Source: JAQBZY01 sp038117205 (GTDB lineage Bacteria > Pseudomonadota > Alphaproteobacteria > Rhodospirillales > Casp-alpha2). Taken from it: DNA of 64,000 nucleotides. A program made the translations under genes and the position numbers. The notes under the pieces were generated by a model, which ran no database searches, was not told the DNA's origin, and worked only from the letters and a program-made list of their open reading frames with translations. Of this stretch, positions 16,724 through 25,407 are shown in pieces (within the stretch, counting starts at the first letter, position 1; the number at the start of each line of letters is the position of its first letter). The DNA lies in the NCBI GenBank assembly GCA_038117205.1, contig JAYOFL010000003.1, positions 1-64,000 of the forward strand. The letters run 5' to 3'.

Positions 16724-16875
16724 TCCGGCAGGCTGCCGTCGTCGTCACGGAGTGCCCGCATGGCGGCGCCGTCGAGGTCGTCGAACTGACCCGACCGCAT
16801 GGACCAGAAGAACGCGCCCAGCCCGACGAGGCCCAGGAACAGCGCGATGGGAATCAGATAGGCAACGACATCCAT
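16672..16875 (-). CDS. ccoS: cbb3-type cytochrome oxidase assembly protein CcoS
   Basis: The 67-residue protein has a single N-terminal membrane helix (VAYLIPIALFLGLVGLGAFF) followed by WSMRSGQFDDLDGAAMRAL, the conserved signature of CcoS. CcoS helps insert haem and copper cofactors into cbb3 oxidase. The C-terminal ~20 residues (from about DQEERD) are read from DNA that also encodes the end of the LLM protein. It is 8 bases downstream of the ccoI remnant, the normal ccoI-ccoS order, but no ccoN, O, Q, P, G or H gene is present here. Confidence 0.85.
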   Translation of the reverse strand: MDVVAYLIPIALFLGLVGLGAFFWSMRSGQFDDLDGAAMRALRDDDGSLPDQEERDPERPNSSASNS

Positions 16876-16883
16876 CGCCGCAC

Positions 16884-17525
16884 CTAGCGGATAAGACGAA
16901 GCCGCAGCGCGTTCAACGTCACCACCAGCGAGCTTAACGACATGGCGATGGCGGCGACCAGCGGCGTCGCCAGCCCGGCCGCCGCTATCGGCACGGCGAT
17001 GACGTTATAAAGCGCCGCCAGGGCGAAGTTCTGCAGCACGAGGCGCGTCGCCTGCTTGGCGACCGTGTGCGCCGTCGCCACGGGGGCCAGCGAGCGGCCC
17101 TGAAACACCAGATCGGCGGCGGCCTGGCTGACGTCGGCGGCGGCGGCCGGCGACATGGAGACATGCCCGGCGGCGAGCGCCGGCGCGTCGTTGAGACCGT
17201 CGCCGACCATCAATACCTTGCGCCCCTGGGCCGCGAGTTCGTTCAACCGCCGGACCTTGTCGTCCGGCCGGCATTCGGCGCGCCAATCGTCGATCCAGAC
17301 GACGGCGGCGACGTGTTCGACGGCGGCGTGACGGTCGCCGGACAGCAGTTCGATCCGGAGACCCCGCGCCTTGAGGGCGGCGATCGTCTCCTTCGCGCCG
17401 TCGCGGAGCGTATCCTCGAAGGCGAAGCGCACCGGCTCTGCGCCGTCGGTGACGAGCCAGATTTCCGATCCGGACGCGTCGTCCGCGCTCCAAGCACCGG
17501 TGCCGACCATGGGAAACGGGCGACG
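16884..17525 (-). pseudogene. ccoI: CcoI/FixI copper-transporting P-type ATPase, C-terminal remnant
   Basis: Only about the last 210 residues of a ~740-residue P1B-type ATPase remain. Visible are FEDTLRDGAKETIAALKARG, the hinge motif GDGLNDAPALAAGHVSM and the final pair of membrane helices. The phosphorylation motif DKTGT, the CPC copper site, the metal-binding domain and six helices are absent. Recognisable homology begins near VGTGAWSADD (about 17510-17525); further upstream the frame only mirrors the HAD gene on the other strand. The piece cannot pump copper. The 5' boundary given is approximate. Confidence 0.78.
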
Positions 17526-17601
17526 CCGGCATTGCCGCCGGCCTGCCGAAATGACATGTACGGGGCTCCGGCGGCAGGGCCGGGTTGGGAGTCCCGGAAT
17601 C

Positions 17602-18249
17602 ATGGCGAGCAATCTGCCAGACGCGTTTTTTTTCGATTTCGACGGCGTGCTGATTGAATCGACGGCCGTCAAGGAAGCGGCGTTCCGCGCTCTCTATGAA
17701 CCCTACGGCGACGCGGTGCTGGCGCGGGTTCTCGCCTATCACGGCGCCAACGAGGGCATTTCCCGGCTGATCAAGATCCGTCATTGCCACCGGGCCTTCC
17801 TCGGCGTCGATCTCGACGACGAGGCGCTCGCCGTCATCGCCGCCCGTTACCGCGACCTGGTCGAAACGCGGGTCGCCGCCGCTCCCTGGGTGCCCGGGGC
17901 CAAGGAATTCCTGGAACGGCATGCCGGCCTCAGGCCCTGTTTCGTCGTCTCCGGCACGCCTGAGGACGAACTTCGCCGCATCGCCACGGCGCGCGACATG
18001 GACCGGTATTTCGTCGAAGTCCGCGGCTCGCCCGCGACCAAGGCCGACATCGTCGCCGACATTTCGGCGCGGCACGGCATAGACCCGGCGAGGTCGCTTT
18101 TCGTCGGCGACGCCATGGCGGACCGGGCGGCGGCCATCGCGCACGGCATGCGGTTCATCGGCCGCGTCGCCGCCGATGGACACAACCCCTTTCCTCCGGG
18201 TACCGTCATCGTCGCCGACATGCGCGGCCTCCCCGCCCTGCTCGTCTGA
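17602..18249 (+). CDS. HAD-superfamily hydrolase (subfamily IA)
   Basis: I start it at ATG 17602 because the HAD motif begins at once (MASNLPDAFFFDFDGVLIES); the frame is open further upstream but that DNA overlaps the ccoI remnant. The 215-residue protein shows motif I DFDGV, motif II CFVVSGTP, a lysine in SPATKADI, and motif IV FVGDAMADRAAA. Such enzymes remove phosphate from small molecules. It stands upstream of the phnDCE importer, so it might process an imported organophosphorus compound, but the substrate is not recognisable and the 138-base gap argues for a separate transcript from phnD. Confidence 0.82.
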   Translation: MASNLPDAFFFDFDGVLIESTAVKEAAFRALYEPYGDAVLARVLAYHGANEGISRLIKIRHCHRAFLGVDLDDEALAVIAARYRDLVETRVAAAPWVPGAKEFLERHAGLRPCFVVSGTPEDELRRIATARDMDRYFVEVRGSPATKADIVADISARHGIDPARSLFVGDAMADRAAAIAHGMRFIGRVAADGHNPFPPGTVIVADMRGLPALLV

Positions 18250-18293
18250 CGGGCCGGACGGAAAGAATCCATTTGCCATGCGGCGGGTGAAAA

Positions 18294-18320
18294 TGTAACT
18301 TTTCTTACATAATCATGTAA
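18294..18320. promoter_or_regulatory. Overlapping palindromes upstream of phnD
   Basis: TGTAA-CTTTTC-TTACA (18294-18309) overlaps TTACAT-AATC-ATGTAA (18305-18320). Three half-sites of the same sequence are thus packed in 27 bases, 68 bases upstream of the phnD start codon. The TGTAA-N6-TTACA arrangement recurs at 27156 before the Na/Pi-cotransporter gene. Confidence 0.6.
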
Positions 18321-18387
18321 TATTCCGCGTGTGATGTGCTGCCCAGCAGACCTTCACTCACCGGAAGACAAACAGGGGGATCATTCG

Positions 18388-19371
18388 ATGATCACGACCA
18401 AACGTCTCGTTTCCGCCTTGGCCGCGCTGGCCGTCGGCGCCGCGCTTTCCTTCGGCTTCACCGGCACCGCCGCCGCCCAGGAATGCCCGCGCAGCTTCCT
18501 CGACAAGCAATACTGCGACCGCGACGGCGACCTGACCGCCGACCTGCCGACCGACAAGAGCAAGGTCGTCGACCCCGGCACCATCATTTTCGCCTACACC
18601 CCGGTCGAAGACCCGGCCGTTTACGCCAAGGTGTGGGACGGCTTCATCCAGCACATGGCGAAGACCACCGGCAAGAAGGTCGTCTTCTTCCCGGTGCAGT
18701 CGAACGCCGCGCAGATCGAGGCCATGCGCTCCGGCCGCCTGCACGTGGCCGGCTTCAACACCGGCTCCAACCCGATCGCCGTCGCCTGCGCCGGCTTCGT
18801 GCCGTTCGCCATGATGGCCGCGAAGGACGGGTCCTACGGCTACGAGATGGAAATCATCGTCCCGGCCGACAGCGCCATCAAGACGCCGGCCGATCTGAAG
18901 GGTCACACCCTGGCCTTCACCTCGCCGACGTCCAACTCGGGCTTCAAGGCGCCGTCCGCGCTGCTGAAGAGCGAATTCGGCCTGGTCGCCGACAAGGACT
19001 TTAAGACGGCGTTCTCCGGCAAGCACGACAACTCGGTGCTCGGCGTCGCCAACAAGGACTACGAGGCCGCTGCGGTCGCTAACTCGGTGATGAAGCGCAT
19101 GATCGACCGCAAGGTCGTCGACGCGAAGAAGATCCGCTCCATCTACAAGTCGCAGACATTCCCGACCACCGGCTACGGACATGCGCACAACCTCGATCCG
19201 GCGCTGGCCGCCAAGATCAAGGAAGCCTTCTTCACCTTCCCGTGGAAGGGTTCGGCCCTGAAGAAGGAGTTCAAGAAGGAAGACAAGTTCATCCCGATCA
19301 CGCACAAGAAGGATTGGGAAATCATCCGCAAGATCGATGCCGCCAACGGCGTCAAGTACGAGTGCAAGTAA
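18388..19371 (+). CDS. phnD: Phosphate/phosphonate ABC transporter substrate-binding protein
   Basis: Start ATG 18388 is preceded by a strong purine site (AGGGGGA) and gives a clean signal peptide with cleavage after AAAQ near residue 31; longer starts would spoil it. The 327-residue protein follows the PhnD family: TIIFAYTPVEDPAVYAKVW, VVFFPVQSNAAQIEAMRSGR, then AFTSPTSNSGFKAPSALL, the last holding the Ser/Thr residues that bind phosphonate or phosphate groups. Cysteines near both mature ends (ECPRSFLDKQYC and YECK) could form disulfides. It heads the phnD-phnC-phnE-phnE importer operon. Ligand could be a phosphonate, phosphite or a phosphate ester. Confidence 0.88.
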   Translation: MITTKRLVSALAALAVGAALSFGFTGTAAAQECPRSFLDKQYCDRDGDLTADLPTDKSKVVDPGTIIFAYTPVEDPAVYAKVWDGFIQHMAKTTGKKVVFFPVQSNAAQIEAMRSGRLHVAGFNTGSNPIAVACAGFVPFAMMAAKDGSYGYEMEIIVPADSAIKTPADLKGHTLAFTSPTSNSGFKAPSALLKSEFGLVADKDFKTAFSGKHDNSVLGVANKDYEAAAVANSVMKRMIDRKVVDAKKIRSIYKSQTFPTTGYGHAHNLDPALAAKIKEAFFTFPWKGSALKKEFKKEDKFIPITHKKDWEIIRKIDAANGVKYECK

Positions 19372-19391
19372 CTCGTAGCTGAAACAGGGAC

Positions 19392-19430
19392 GAGGGTATC
19401 GGCGGAACCGCCGGTACCCTCTTCTTCTTA
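19392..19430 (+). terminator. Hairpin with T-rich tail between phnD and phnC (attenuator-like)
   Basis: A 13-bp stem with one G-U pair (19392-19404 with 19409-19421, loop GAAC) is followed by TTCTTCTTA. It looks like a leaky terminator that would let a part of phnD transcripts continue into phnC, giving excess binding protein. Confidence 0.65.
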
Positions 19431-19449
19431 CCGAGGGGGGCTTGCGGCG

Positions 19450-20238
19450 ATGTTGCGATTGGTCGATCTCGTCAAGCAGTACAAGACCGGGGACAAGGCG
19501 CTGAAGAGCGTCAACCTAGAAGTGCCGAACGGCCAGGTGATGGCCCTGATCGGCCCATCCGGCGCCGGCAAGTCGACGCTGATCCGCTGCGTCAACCGGC
19601 TCGTCGAACCGACGAGCGGCAAAATTTTTCTCGACGACACGGAGCTCACGACCCTGAGCCAGGGGCAGCTCCGCCGCGCGCGCCGCAAGATGGGCATGAT
19701 CTTCCAGGAATACGCCCTGGTCGAGCGCCTGACGGTGATGGAGAACGTGCTCTCCGGCCGGCTCGGCTACGTGCCGTTCTGGCGCAGCTATTTCCGCAAG
19801 TTTCCGCAATCCGACATCGACGAGGCGTTCCGGCTGCTCGCCCGCGTCGGGCTCGACCACATGGTCGACAAGCGCGCCGACGAACTGTCCGGCGGTCAGC
19901 GCCAGCGCGTCGGCATCTGCCGGGCGCTGATCCAGAACCCGCAGCTTCTCCTGGTCGACGAGCCGACGGCGTCGCTCGACCCCAAGACGTCACGCCAGAT
20001 CATGCGCCTGATCCGCGAGCTCTGCGCCGAGCGGAAGCTGTCCGCCATCATCAACATCCACGACGTTTTGCTGGCGCAGATGTTCGCCGAGCGCATCGTC
20101 GGCCTGCAGTTGGGCGAGATCGTCTACGACGGTCCGCCGGACGGTCTGACGCCCGACGTCCTGACGCAGATCTACGGCGAAGAGGACTGGGAAGCGACCA
20201 TCTCGAAAGTCGAAGACGAGGACGAGGAAGCGGCATGA
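19450..20238 (+). CDS. phnC: Phosphonate-type ABC transporter ATP-binding protein
   Basis: The 262-residue ATPase carries Walker A GPSGAGKST near residue 36, the signature LSGGQRQRVGICRAL near 145 and Walker B LLLVDEPTASLD near 167. The segments IRCVNRLVEPTSGKI and RKMGMIFQEYALVERLTVME are typical of PhnC rather than of other importer ATPases. It energises uptake through the two PhnE permeases. The start codon follows the intercistronic hairpin, with a GAGGGGGG ribosome site a little upstream. The 3' end overlaps phnE by 4 bases. Confidence 0.93.
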   Translation: MLRLVDLVKQYKTGDKALKSVNLEVPNGQVMALIGPSGAGKSTLIRCVNRLVEPTSGKIFLDDTELTTLSQGQLRRARRKMGMIFQEYALVERLTVMENVLSGRLGYVPFWRSYFRKFPQSDIDEAFRLLARVGLDHMVDKRADELSGGQRQRVGICRALIQNPQLLLVDEPTASLDPKTSRQIMRLIRELCAERKLSAIINIHDVLLAQMFAERIVGLQLGEIVYDGPPDGLTPDVLTQIYGEEDWEATISKVEDEDEEAA

Positions 20239-21044
20239 CCGCCGCCATGGGAACGGGCGGGCGCCAATGGAAGCGGCCGCCGCTGATCAAGAGCCCCCTC
20301 CTTCGCTGGGGCTTGGTTGTCGGCGGCGCCGCCTATCTCGCCGTCGTGTTCGGCACCATGGACGTCAATTGGTCGCGCGTCGCCGATGGCTTTCCGCGCG
20401 GCCAACGCTTCCTGGCCTCGTTCTTCCCGCCGGATTTCGTATCGCGCGCCGCCGACATCTGGGAAGGCATCCTGGAAAGTCTCTGGATCACCATCATTTC
20501 GACGGTATTCGGCATCTTGATTTCGATCCCCGTCGGCCTCGGCGCGGCGCGCAATCTGGCGCCGCGGCCCGTCTATCTGCTTTCGCGGGCGATCCTCGCC
20601 ATTTCCCGGACCTTCCCGGAGATCATCATCGCGCTGTTCGCGGTCAAGCTGTTCGGCTTCGGCCCGTTCGCCGGCTTCATCGCGCTCTCCATCGGCACCA
20701 TCGGCTTCTACGGCAAGCTGCTCGCCGAGGACATCGAGGACATGGACCCGGGTCAGGCGGAAGCGGTCAAGGCGACCGGCGCCGGCTGGTTCCAGTGGCT
20801 CAACTACGCCGTCCAGCCGCAGGTGATGCCGCGCATGATCGGCCTCGGCATGTACCGCTTCGACATCAATTTCCGTGAATCGGCGGTGGTCGGCATCGTC
20901 GGCGGTGGCGGCATCGGCGCGACGCTGCTGACCTCCTTCGACCGCTACGAGTTCGATTCTGCGGCGGCGATCCTGCTCATCATCATCGGCATCGTCATGG
21001 CCGTCGAATATTCGTCCAGCTACATCAGGAAGTGGGTGCAGTAA
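20235..21044 (+). CDS. phnE: Phosphonate-type ABC transporter permease, first copy
   Basis: This 269-residue inner-membrane protein has the PhnE fold: an N-terminal helix, then ESLWITIISTVFGILISIPV and a cytoplasmic coupling loop around GQAEAVKATGAGWFQWLNYA. VGIVGGGGIGATLLTSF is a family hallmark. It overlaps phnC by ATGA and is followed immediately by a second permease gene, so the channel is probably a heterodimer of the two PhnE-like proteins. Confidence 0.92.
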   Translation: MTAAMGTGGRQWKRPPLIKSPLLRWGLVVGGAAYLAVVFGTMDVNWSRVADGFPRGQRFLASFFPPDFVSRAADIWEGILESLWITIISTVFGILISIPVGLGAARNLAPRPVYLLSRAILAISRTFPEIIIALFAVKLFGFGPFAGFIALSIGTIGFYGKLLAEDIEDMDPGQAEAVKATGAGWFQWLNYAVQPQVMPRMIGLGMYRFDINFRESAVVGIVGGGGIGATLLTSFDRYEFDSAAAILLIIIGIVMAVEYSSSYIRKWVQ

Positions 21045-21046
21045 CC

Positions 21047-21862
21047 ATGCCGGTCCAGCAAAGCAACGGCGCCAAGGTTTGGCAGCGGCGCGACCGCGGC
21101 ACCCAGTTCACCATTTGGGGCATCCAGTTCGTCTGTCTCGCGGTATTCGCCTTCTGCTGGCAGCTGATTTCCGACAAGACCATCTGGGAATTCGTCTACG
21201 ACGCGCCGCGTCAGGCCAACGACATGGCGTCGCGCATGGTGCCGCCGGCCTGGGACTACATGGACAAGCTCTGGCTGGCGATCTGGGACACCATCAACAT
21301 CGCCACGCTCGGCACGCTGATGGCCGTCGTCATGGCGTTTCCGATCGCCTTCCTGGCGGCCCGCAACACGACGCCGTCGAAGGCCTTGATTCGCCCGGTG
21401 GCGCTCTTCATCATCGTCTCGTCGCGCTCCATCAATTCGCTGCTGTGGGCGCTGATGCTGGTGACGATCATCGGCCCGGGCGTGCTGGCGGGCGTGCTCG
21501 CCATCGGTTTCCGCTCCATCGGCTTCTGCGCCAAGCTGCTGTACGAGGCGATCGAGGAAATCGACACCACGCAGGTGGAGGCCGTCACGGCAACCGGCGC
21601 CAGCGGACCGCAGATACTGAACTACGGGATCGTGCCGCAGATCATGCCGGCCTTCGCCGGCATCTCGGTGTTCCGCTGGGACATCAACATCCGCGAATCG
21701 ACCGTGCTCGGGCTGGTCGGCGCCGGCGGCATCGGCCTGCAACTCAGCGCGTCGATCAACAACGTCGCATGGACGCAGGTATCGCTGATCCTGCTGGTGA
21801 TCCTCGGCACCGTGATCGTGTCGGAGTGGGTGTCGGCGAAGGTCCGCCACGCCATCATCTGA
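21047..21862 (+). CDS. phnE: Phosphonate-type ABC transporter permease, second copy
   Basis: ATG 21047, two bases after the stop of the first permease, is the natural start; a GTG 15 bases earlier lies inside the preceding gene. The 271-residue protein resembles its neighbour: IGFCAKLLYEAIEEIDTTQV then EAVTATGASGPQILNYG for the coupling loop and LGLVGAGGIGLQLSASI near the end. Tandem phnE genes are common where the transporter handles small phosphorus compounds. It ends the importer operon and faces the HAD phosphatase gene tail-to-tail with a 6-base gap. Confidence 0.92.
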   Translation: MPVQQSNGAKVWQRRDRGTQFTIWGIQFVCLAVFAFCWQLISDKTIWEFVYDAPRQANDMASRMVPPAWDYMDKLWLAIWDTINIATLGTLMAVVMAFPIAFLAARNTTPSKALIRPVALFIIVSSRSINSLLWALMLVTIIGPGVLAGVLAIGFRSIGFCAKLLYEAIEEIDTTQVEAVTATGASGPQILNYGIVPQIMPAFAGISVFRWDINIRESTVLGLVGAGGIGLQLSASINNVAWTQVSLILLVILGTVIVSEWVSAKVRHAII

Positions 21863-21868
21863 GGCGCT

Positions 21869-22675
21869 TCAGCGAACGGCGAGAATGGCGTCCGCCACCT
21901 GACAGAACCCCGCGCCCCTCGGCGACGCGGTGATCCAGGTCGGCAACGCCGGGCAACGGTCCTTCATTTCCAACAGATTGGCGACGCCGACGGCGTTCGG
22001 GAAATGCCCGAACATCGGCGCGTCGTTCGGCGAATCGCCGACGAACACGATCTTGGCGCGCGCGCCCTCGACGTCGAGTCCGAACGCCTCGTCCAGGAAC
22101 CGCTTCGTCATGGTCAGCTTGTCGTAGACGCCGAACCAGCCGTTGACGTGGATTGAGCTCACCTTGGCGGTGGCGCCGGCGCGCTCGAAGGCGGCGACGA
22201 TGGCGCCGATCTCGGCATCCGAAAGCGGCCCCACGTCCTCGGCGAAATCGACCGCGAGGTCGGTTTCCCGGTAGGCCTGATCGGCGGCGATGGATGCCGC
22301 CGGCACCTCTTTCAGAATTTCCTCGGCAAGCCTCATCAGGCGGCCGCGCTTTTCCAGCCGCGTCGCGTCGTCGTCGACGTAAACCCGGTGCATGCGGCGG
22401 GCCTCGGCGTCGTAACGGAAGGCAAGCGCGCCGTTTTCCCCGACGACGCCCGCCACCGGCCAGGTGCGGGCGATCATGTCGCACCAGCCGGCCGGACGTC
22501 CGGTCACGGGCACGACGGGAACGCCGGCGGCGGTCAACCGCTCGATGGCGTCGAAGACGCGGGCGGCGACCCGCCCGCCGTCGGTCAACGTGTCGTCGAT
22601 GTCGGTCAGCACGCATGCGACGGCGGCGCGCGTCTCGGCCGGCATCTGCTCGAGCGGCCGTAGCTTGTCGGTCAC
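21869..22675 (-). CDS. HAD-IIB family phosphatase (mannosyl-3-phosphoglycerate phosphatase-like)
   Basis: GTG at 22675 overlaps the glpD stop (GTGA) and is the likely start, giving 268 residues; ATG 22645 is possible. Motif I is LTDIDDTLTDGG, motif II PVTGRPAGWCD, and motif IV FVGDSPNDAPMF, with a type IIB cap between, as in Cof and mannosyl-3-phosphoglycerate phosphatases. These dephosphorylate sugar phosphates or phosphoglycerate derivatives. Translational coupling to glpD suggests a role in glycerol-phosphate or glycoside-phosphate use. The exact substrate is not evident. Confidence 0.8.
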   Translation of the reverse strand: MTDKLRPLEQMPAETRAAVACVLTDIDDTLTDGGRVAARVFDAIERLTAAGVPVVPVTGRPAGWCDMIARTWPVAGVVGENGALAFRYDAEARRMHRVYVDDDATRLEKRGRLMRLAEEILKEVPAASIAADQAYRETDLAVDFAEDVGPLSDAEIGAIVAAFERAGATAKVSSIHVNGWFGVYDKLTMTKRFLDEAFGLDVEGARAKIVFVGDSPNDAPMFGHFPNAVGVANLLEMKDRCPALPTWITASPRGAGFCQVADAILAVR

Positions 22676-24207
22676 GAAATGCCCTCGATGGCGGCGGCGG
22701 CTTGGGCGCGCTCGTCCGCCGACAGATGCAGTCCGACCTTGGTCCGGCGCCACAAAACGTCCTCCGGCGTCACCGCCCATTCGTGCGCCTTGAGATACGA
22801 CACCTCGCGCTCGTAAAGGCCGGCGCCGATATGGCGGCCGAGATCCTGCGGCGTTTTCGCGTCGCCGAGGACGCGGTCGATCCGCGCGCCATGCCGGCGC
22901 GCCAACCGATGCAGCAGCCGCGCTTCGAACGTCGGACGGTCCCGTTCCAGCACCGCCATGAAGGCGTCGAAGTCGGCACCCGCGATCTCGCCGCCTGGCA
23001 GTGGCGCGTCCGCCGTCCAGGACGGTCCCATTCCCGGAAACAGGGGCTGGAGCTTGGTCATTGCGGCCTCGGCGAGGGGGCGGAACGTCGTGATCTTGCC
23101 GCCGAGCACGGTGAGAAGCGGCGGCACCGACGTGCCGTTCGCGAGATCGAGGCGATAGTCGCGGCTGACGCGCTGTGCCAACTTGGCACCGCCCATGTCG
23201 GCGTCGTCGAACAGCGGCCGAACGCCGGAGTAGCGCCACACCACGTCCGACGCCTTCGGCGCCCGGTCGAAATAACGCCCGGCGGCGGCGATCAGGTAAT
23301 CCGTTTCATCGTCGGAGATGGCGAGCCCACGGGGATCGCCTTCATAGGAGATGTCCGTCGTGCCGATCAGCGTGAACCGTTCCTCGTAGGGAAGCGCGAA
23401 GACGACACGGCCGTCGTCGTTCTGAAGGATGAAGGCGTCGTCGGCGCCGGCGATGCGCGGCACGATGATGTGGCTGCCCTTGACGAGACGGAGCTTCGGC
23501 GGTGCCGGCGGCGTGCCGTCGTTGCCGCGCAGATCGGCGAACAGCCGCGCCGCCCACGGACCGGCGGCGTTGACCATGGCGCGGGCGGCGACCGTCCGGA
23601 CGGTGCCGTCGCGGCCGTCACGGAGATCGGCCAGCCACAACCCGTTCTCGCCGGCCCGCGCCGACGTGAGCGTGGTGCGGGTCCGGATATCCGCGCCCTT
23701 CTCCGCCGCCTGCATCGTGTTGGCGACGACTAGGCGGGCGTCGTCGACCCAGCAATCCCAATATTCGAAGCCCTTGCCGTAGGCGTCCTTGAGGGCGCGG
23801 CCGGACGGGTCATCGGAAAGCCGCACCGGACCGGACCCCGGCACCCTCTCGCGTTTGCCGAGGTGGTCGTAGAGGAAAAGGCCGATCCGAAGCATCCACC
23901 CCGGCCGCATGCCCGGCGCCTGCGGCAGCAGGAAGCGCATCGGCCAGACGATGTGCGGCGCCGCGCGCAGCAGGACCTCGCGCTCGGAAAGCGCCTTGCG
24001 CACCAGACCGAAGGCGCCGTGCTCCAGATAGCGCAGACCGCCGTGGATCAGCTTTGAACTCGCCGATGACGTGGCGGACGCCAGATCGTCGGCTTCGACG
24101 AGGAGCACCTTGAGCCCGCGCCCCGCCGCATCGGCGGCGATGCCGGCGCCGTTGACGCCGCCGCCGACGACGAGCAGATCGAATATGGTCGCGTTGCTAT
24201 CGGTCAT
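22672..24207 (-). CDS. glpD: Aerobic glycerol-3-phosphate dehydrogenase
   Basis: The 511-residue flavoprotein begins with the FAD-binding stretch LLVVGGGVNGAGIAADAAGR and continues with SSASSKLIHGGLRYLEHGAF, typical of GlpD. Later segments include RLVKGSHIIVPRI and YSGVRPLFDD. It oxidises glycerol 3-phosphate to dihydroxyacetone phosphate at the inner membrane and passes electrons to quinone. It lies between a DeoR-family regulator (upstream, 16 bases) and the HAD phosphatase (downstream, overlapping). With phnDCE next door, imported glycerophosphate-like compounds are a plausible feed (inference). Confidence 0.94.
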   Translation of the reverse strand: MTDSNATIFDLLVVGGGVNGAGIAADAAGRGLKVLLVEADDLASATSSASSKLIHGGLRYLEHGAFGLVRKALSEREVLLRAAPHIVWPMRFLLPQAPGMRPGWMLRIGLFLYDHLGKRERVPGSGPVRLSDDPSGRALKDAYGKGFEYWDCWVDDARLVVANTMQAAEKGADIRTRTTLTSARAGENGLWLADLRDGRDGTVRTVAARAMVNAAGPWAARLFADLRGNDGTPPAPPKLRLVKGSHIIVPRIAGADDAFILQNDDGRVVFALPYEERFTLIGTTDISYEGDPRGLAISDDETDYLIAAAGRYFDRAPKASDVVWRYSGVRPLFDDADMGGAKLAQRVSRDYRLDLANGTSVPPLLTVLGGKITTFRPLAEAAMTKLQPLFPGMGPSWTADAPLPGGEIAGADFDAFMAVLERDRPTFEARLLHRLARRHGARIDRVLGDAKTPQDLGRHIGAGLYEREVSYLKAHEWAVTPEDVLWRRTKVGLHLSADERAQAAAAIEGIS

Positions 24208-24223
24208 GGGTTTCGTTTCGATT

Positions 24224-25003
24224 TCAGGCGACGACGACCTCGACCTCGTGCTGGCCGAGAATCCGAGAAATGCCGGCCGGTGGCGCCCGGTCGGTGAAGA
24301 TGGCGTCGACGTACGAGACGTGTCCGACGCGCACCACGCCGTCGGCCTCGAACTTCGAATGGTCGAGCGCGACGAAGCGGCGTTTGGCGATCGAGAACGC
24401 CGTCGAGGTCACGCCGATGTCACGGAAATCAAAGTCGAGCATCTCGCCGTCCTCGTCGATGGCACCGATGCCGAAGATGCCGAAGCCGACGCGGAACCGC
24501 TCCAGGAACTCGCGCGTCGCCTCGCCCGTCGTCGAATGGTCGCGATGCCGGAGCACGCCGCCGGCAAGCAGGATCTGAAACTCGGCCCGGCGGCTGAGGA
24601 TCGTCGCGACGCTCAGGTGATTGGTGATGATGGTGAGCCGTTCGTGTCCAAGCAGGGCCTCGGCGACGGCCTCCATGGTGGTGCCGATGTCGATGAACAC
24701 CGTGGCGTTCTCGGGAATGCGCGCCGCCACCTGGCGGGCGATGCGGCGCTTTTCCTCGGCGAAACGGAACTTGCGGTTTTCGTAGTCGACGTCCGACGGG
24801 CCGTGCGGCAGGCCGGCGCCGCCATGATACTTGGTGACGAGCCCCTGGCGTTCCAGTTGCATGAGGTCACGCCGGACGGTCTGCTCCGACACCTGGAACG
24901 ATTCCGCGAGACCGCCGATGGATACGAAGCCCCTCTCGCGCAACAACGCGAGGATTTCCTCGTGCCGCGCCGTCATCTTCGATCTTGGGATTACCTGCTG
25001 CAA
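24224..25003 (-). CDS. glpR: DeoR-family repressor, GlpR-like
   Basis: The 259-residue protein has an N-terminal helix-turn-helix (about 12-60: GGLAESFQVSEQTVRRDLMQ) and a C-terminal sugar-phosphate sensor domain with TVFIDIGTTMEAVAEAL and NHLSVATILSRRAEFQILLAGG. Its place directly upstream of glpD makes it the glycerol-3-phosphate repressor GlpR. It probably represses glpD and the HAD phosphatase gene. Confidence 0.88.
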   Translation of the reverse strand: MQQVIPRSKMTARHEEILALLRERGFVSIGGLAESFQVSEQTVRRDLMQLERQGLVTKYHGGAGLPHGPSDVDYENRKFRFAEEKRRIARQVAARIPENATVFIDIGTTMEAVAEALLGHERLTIITNHLSVATILSRRAEFQILLAGGVLRHRDHSTTGEATREFLERFRVGFGIFGIGAIDEDGEMLDFDFRDIGVTSTAFSIAKRRFVALDHSKFEADGVVRVGHVSYVDAIFTDRAPPAGISRILGQHEVEVVVA

Positions 25004-25037
25004 CTATCTCTCCCCCCGGAGCGCGTCGTTCGTGCCG

Positions 25038-25364
25038 TCACAGGCTCGTGCCGTTCTTCGGCAACTTGCCGGCAATCCCGAGCGCCGCTTCGCGTTGGCG
25101 CATCTCGTGCCAGATTTCCGACGGATTGATTCCCATCGACGCCAGCAGGACGACCCAGTTGTAAATCATGTCGACGGATTCGCGGATCACGCCGTCCCGG
25201 TCGCCGGCGACGGTGTCGAGGGAGACCTCGGCCGCTTCCTCGACCAGCTTCTTCGCGATCTTGAGACGCCCGTCAGCGAATAGTTTGGCCGTCCGCGATT
25301 CCTTCGGATCCTCGCCGCGCGCGATCAGAACCGCCTCGTAGAGTTTCTCGATGGTGTTTTCCAT
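25038..25364 (-). CDS. hisE: Phosphoribosyl-ATP diphosphatase HisE
   Basis: The 108-residue protein is a complete HisE: SRTAKLFADGRLKIAKKLVE, then EEAAEVSLDTVAGDRD and IRESVDMIYNWVVLLASMGI, the acidic residues of which bind magnesium in the MazG-like fold. It removes pyrophosphate from phosphoribosyl-ATP, the second step of histidine synthesis. No other his gene is nearby. It lies 34 bases upstream of the glpR-like start and 43 bases downstream of the Na/Pi gene, all on the minus strand, so it may be co-transcribed with either. Confidence 0.85.
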   Translation of the reverse strand: MENTIEKLYEAVLIARGEDPKESRTAKLFADGRLKIAKKLVEEAAEVSLDTVAGDRDGVIRESVDMIYNWVVLLASMGINPSEIWHEMRQREAALGIAGKLPKNGTSL

Positions 25365-25407
25365 TTACCGTCTCGTTTTCGCTTCCACGGAAGGAATGTC
25401 GGGGTTC

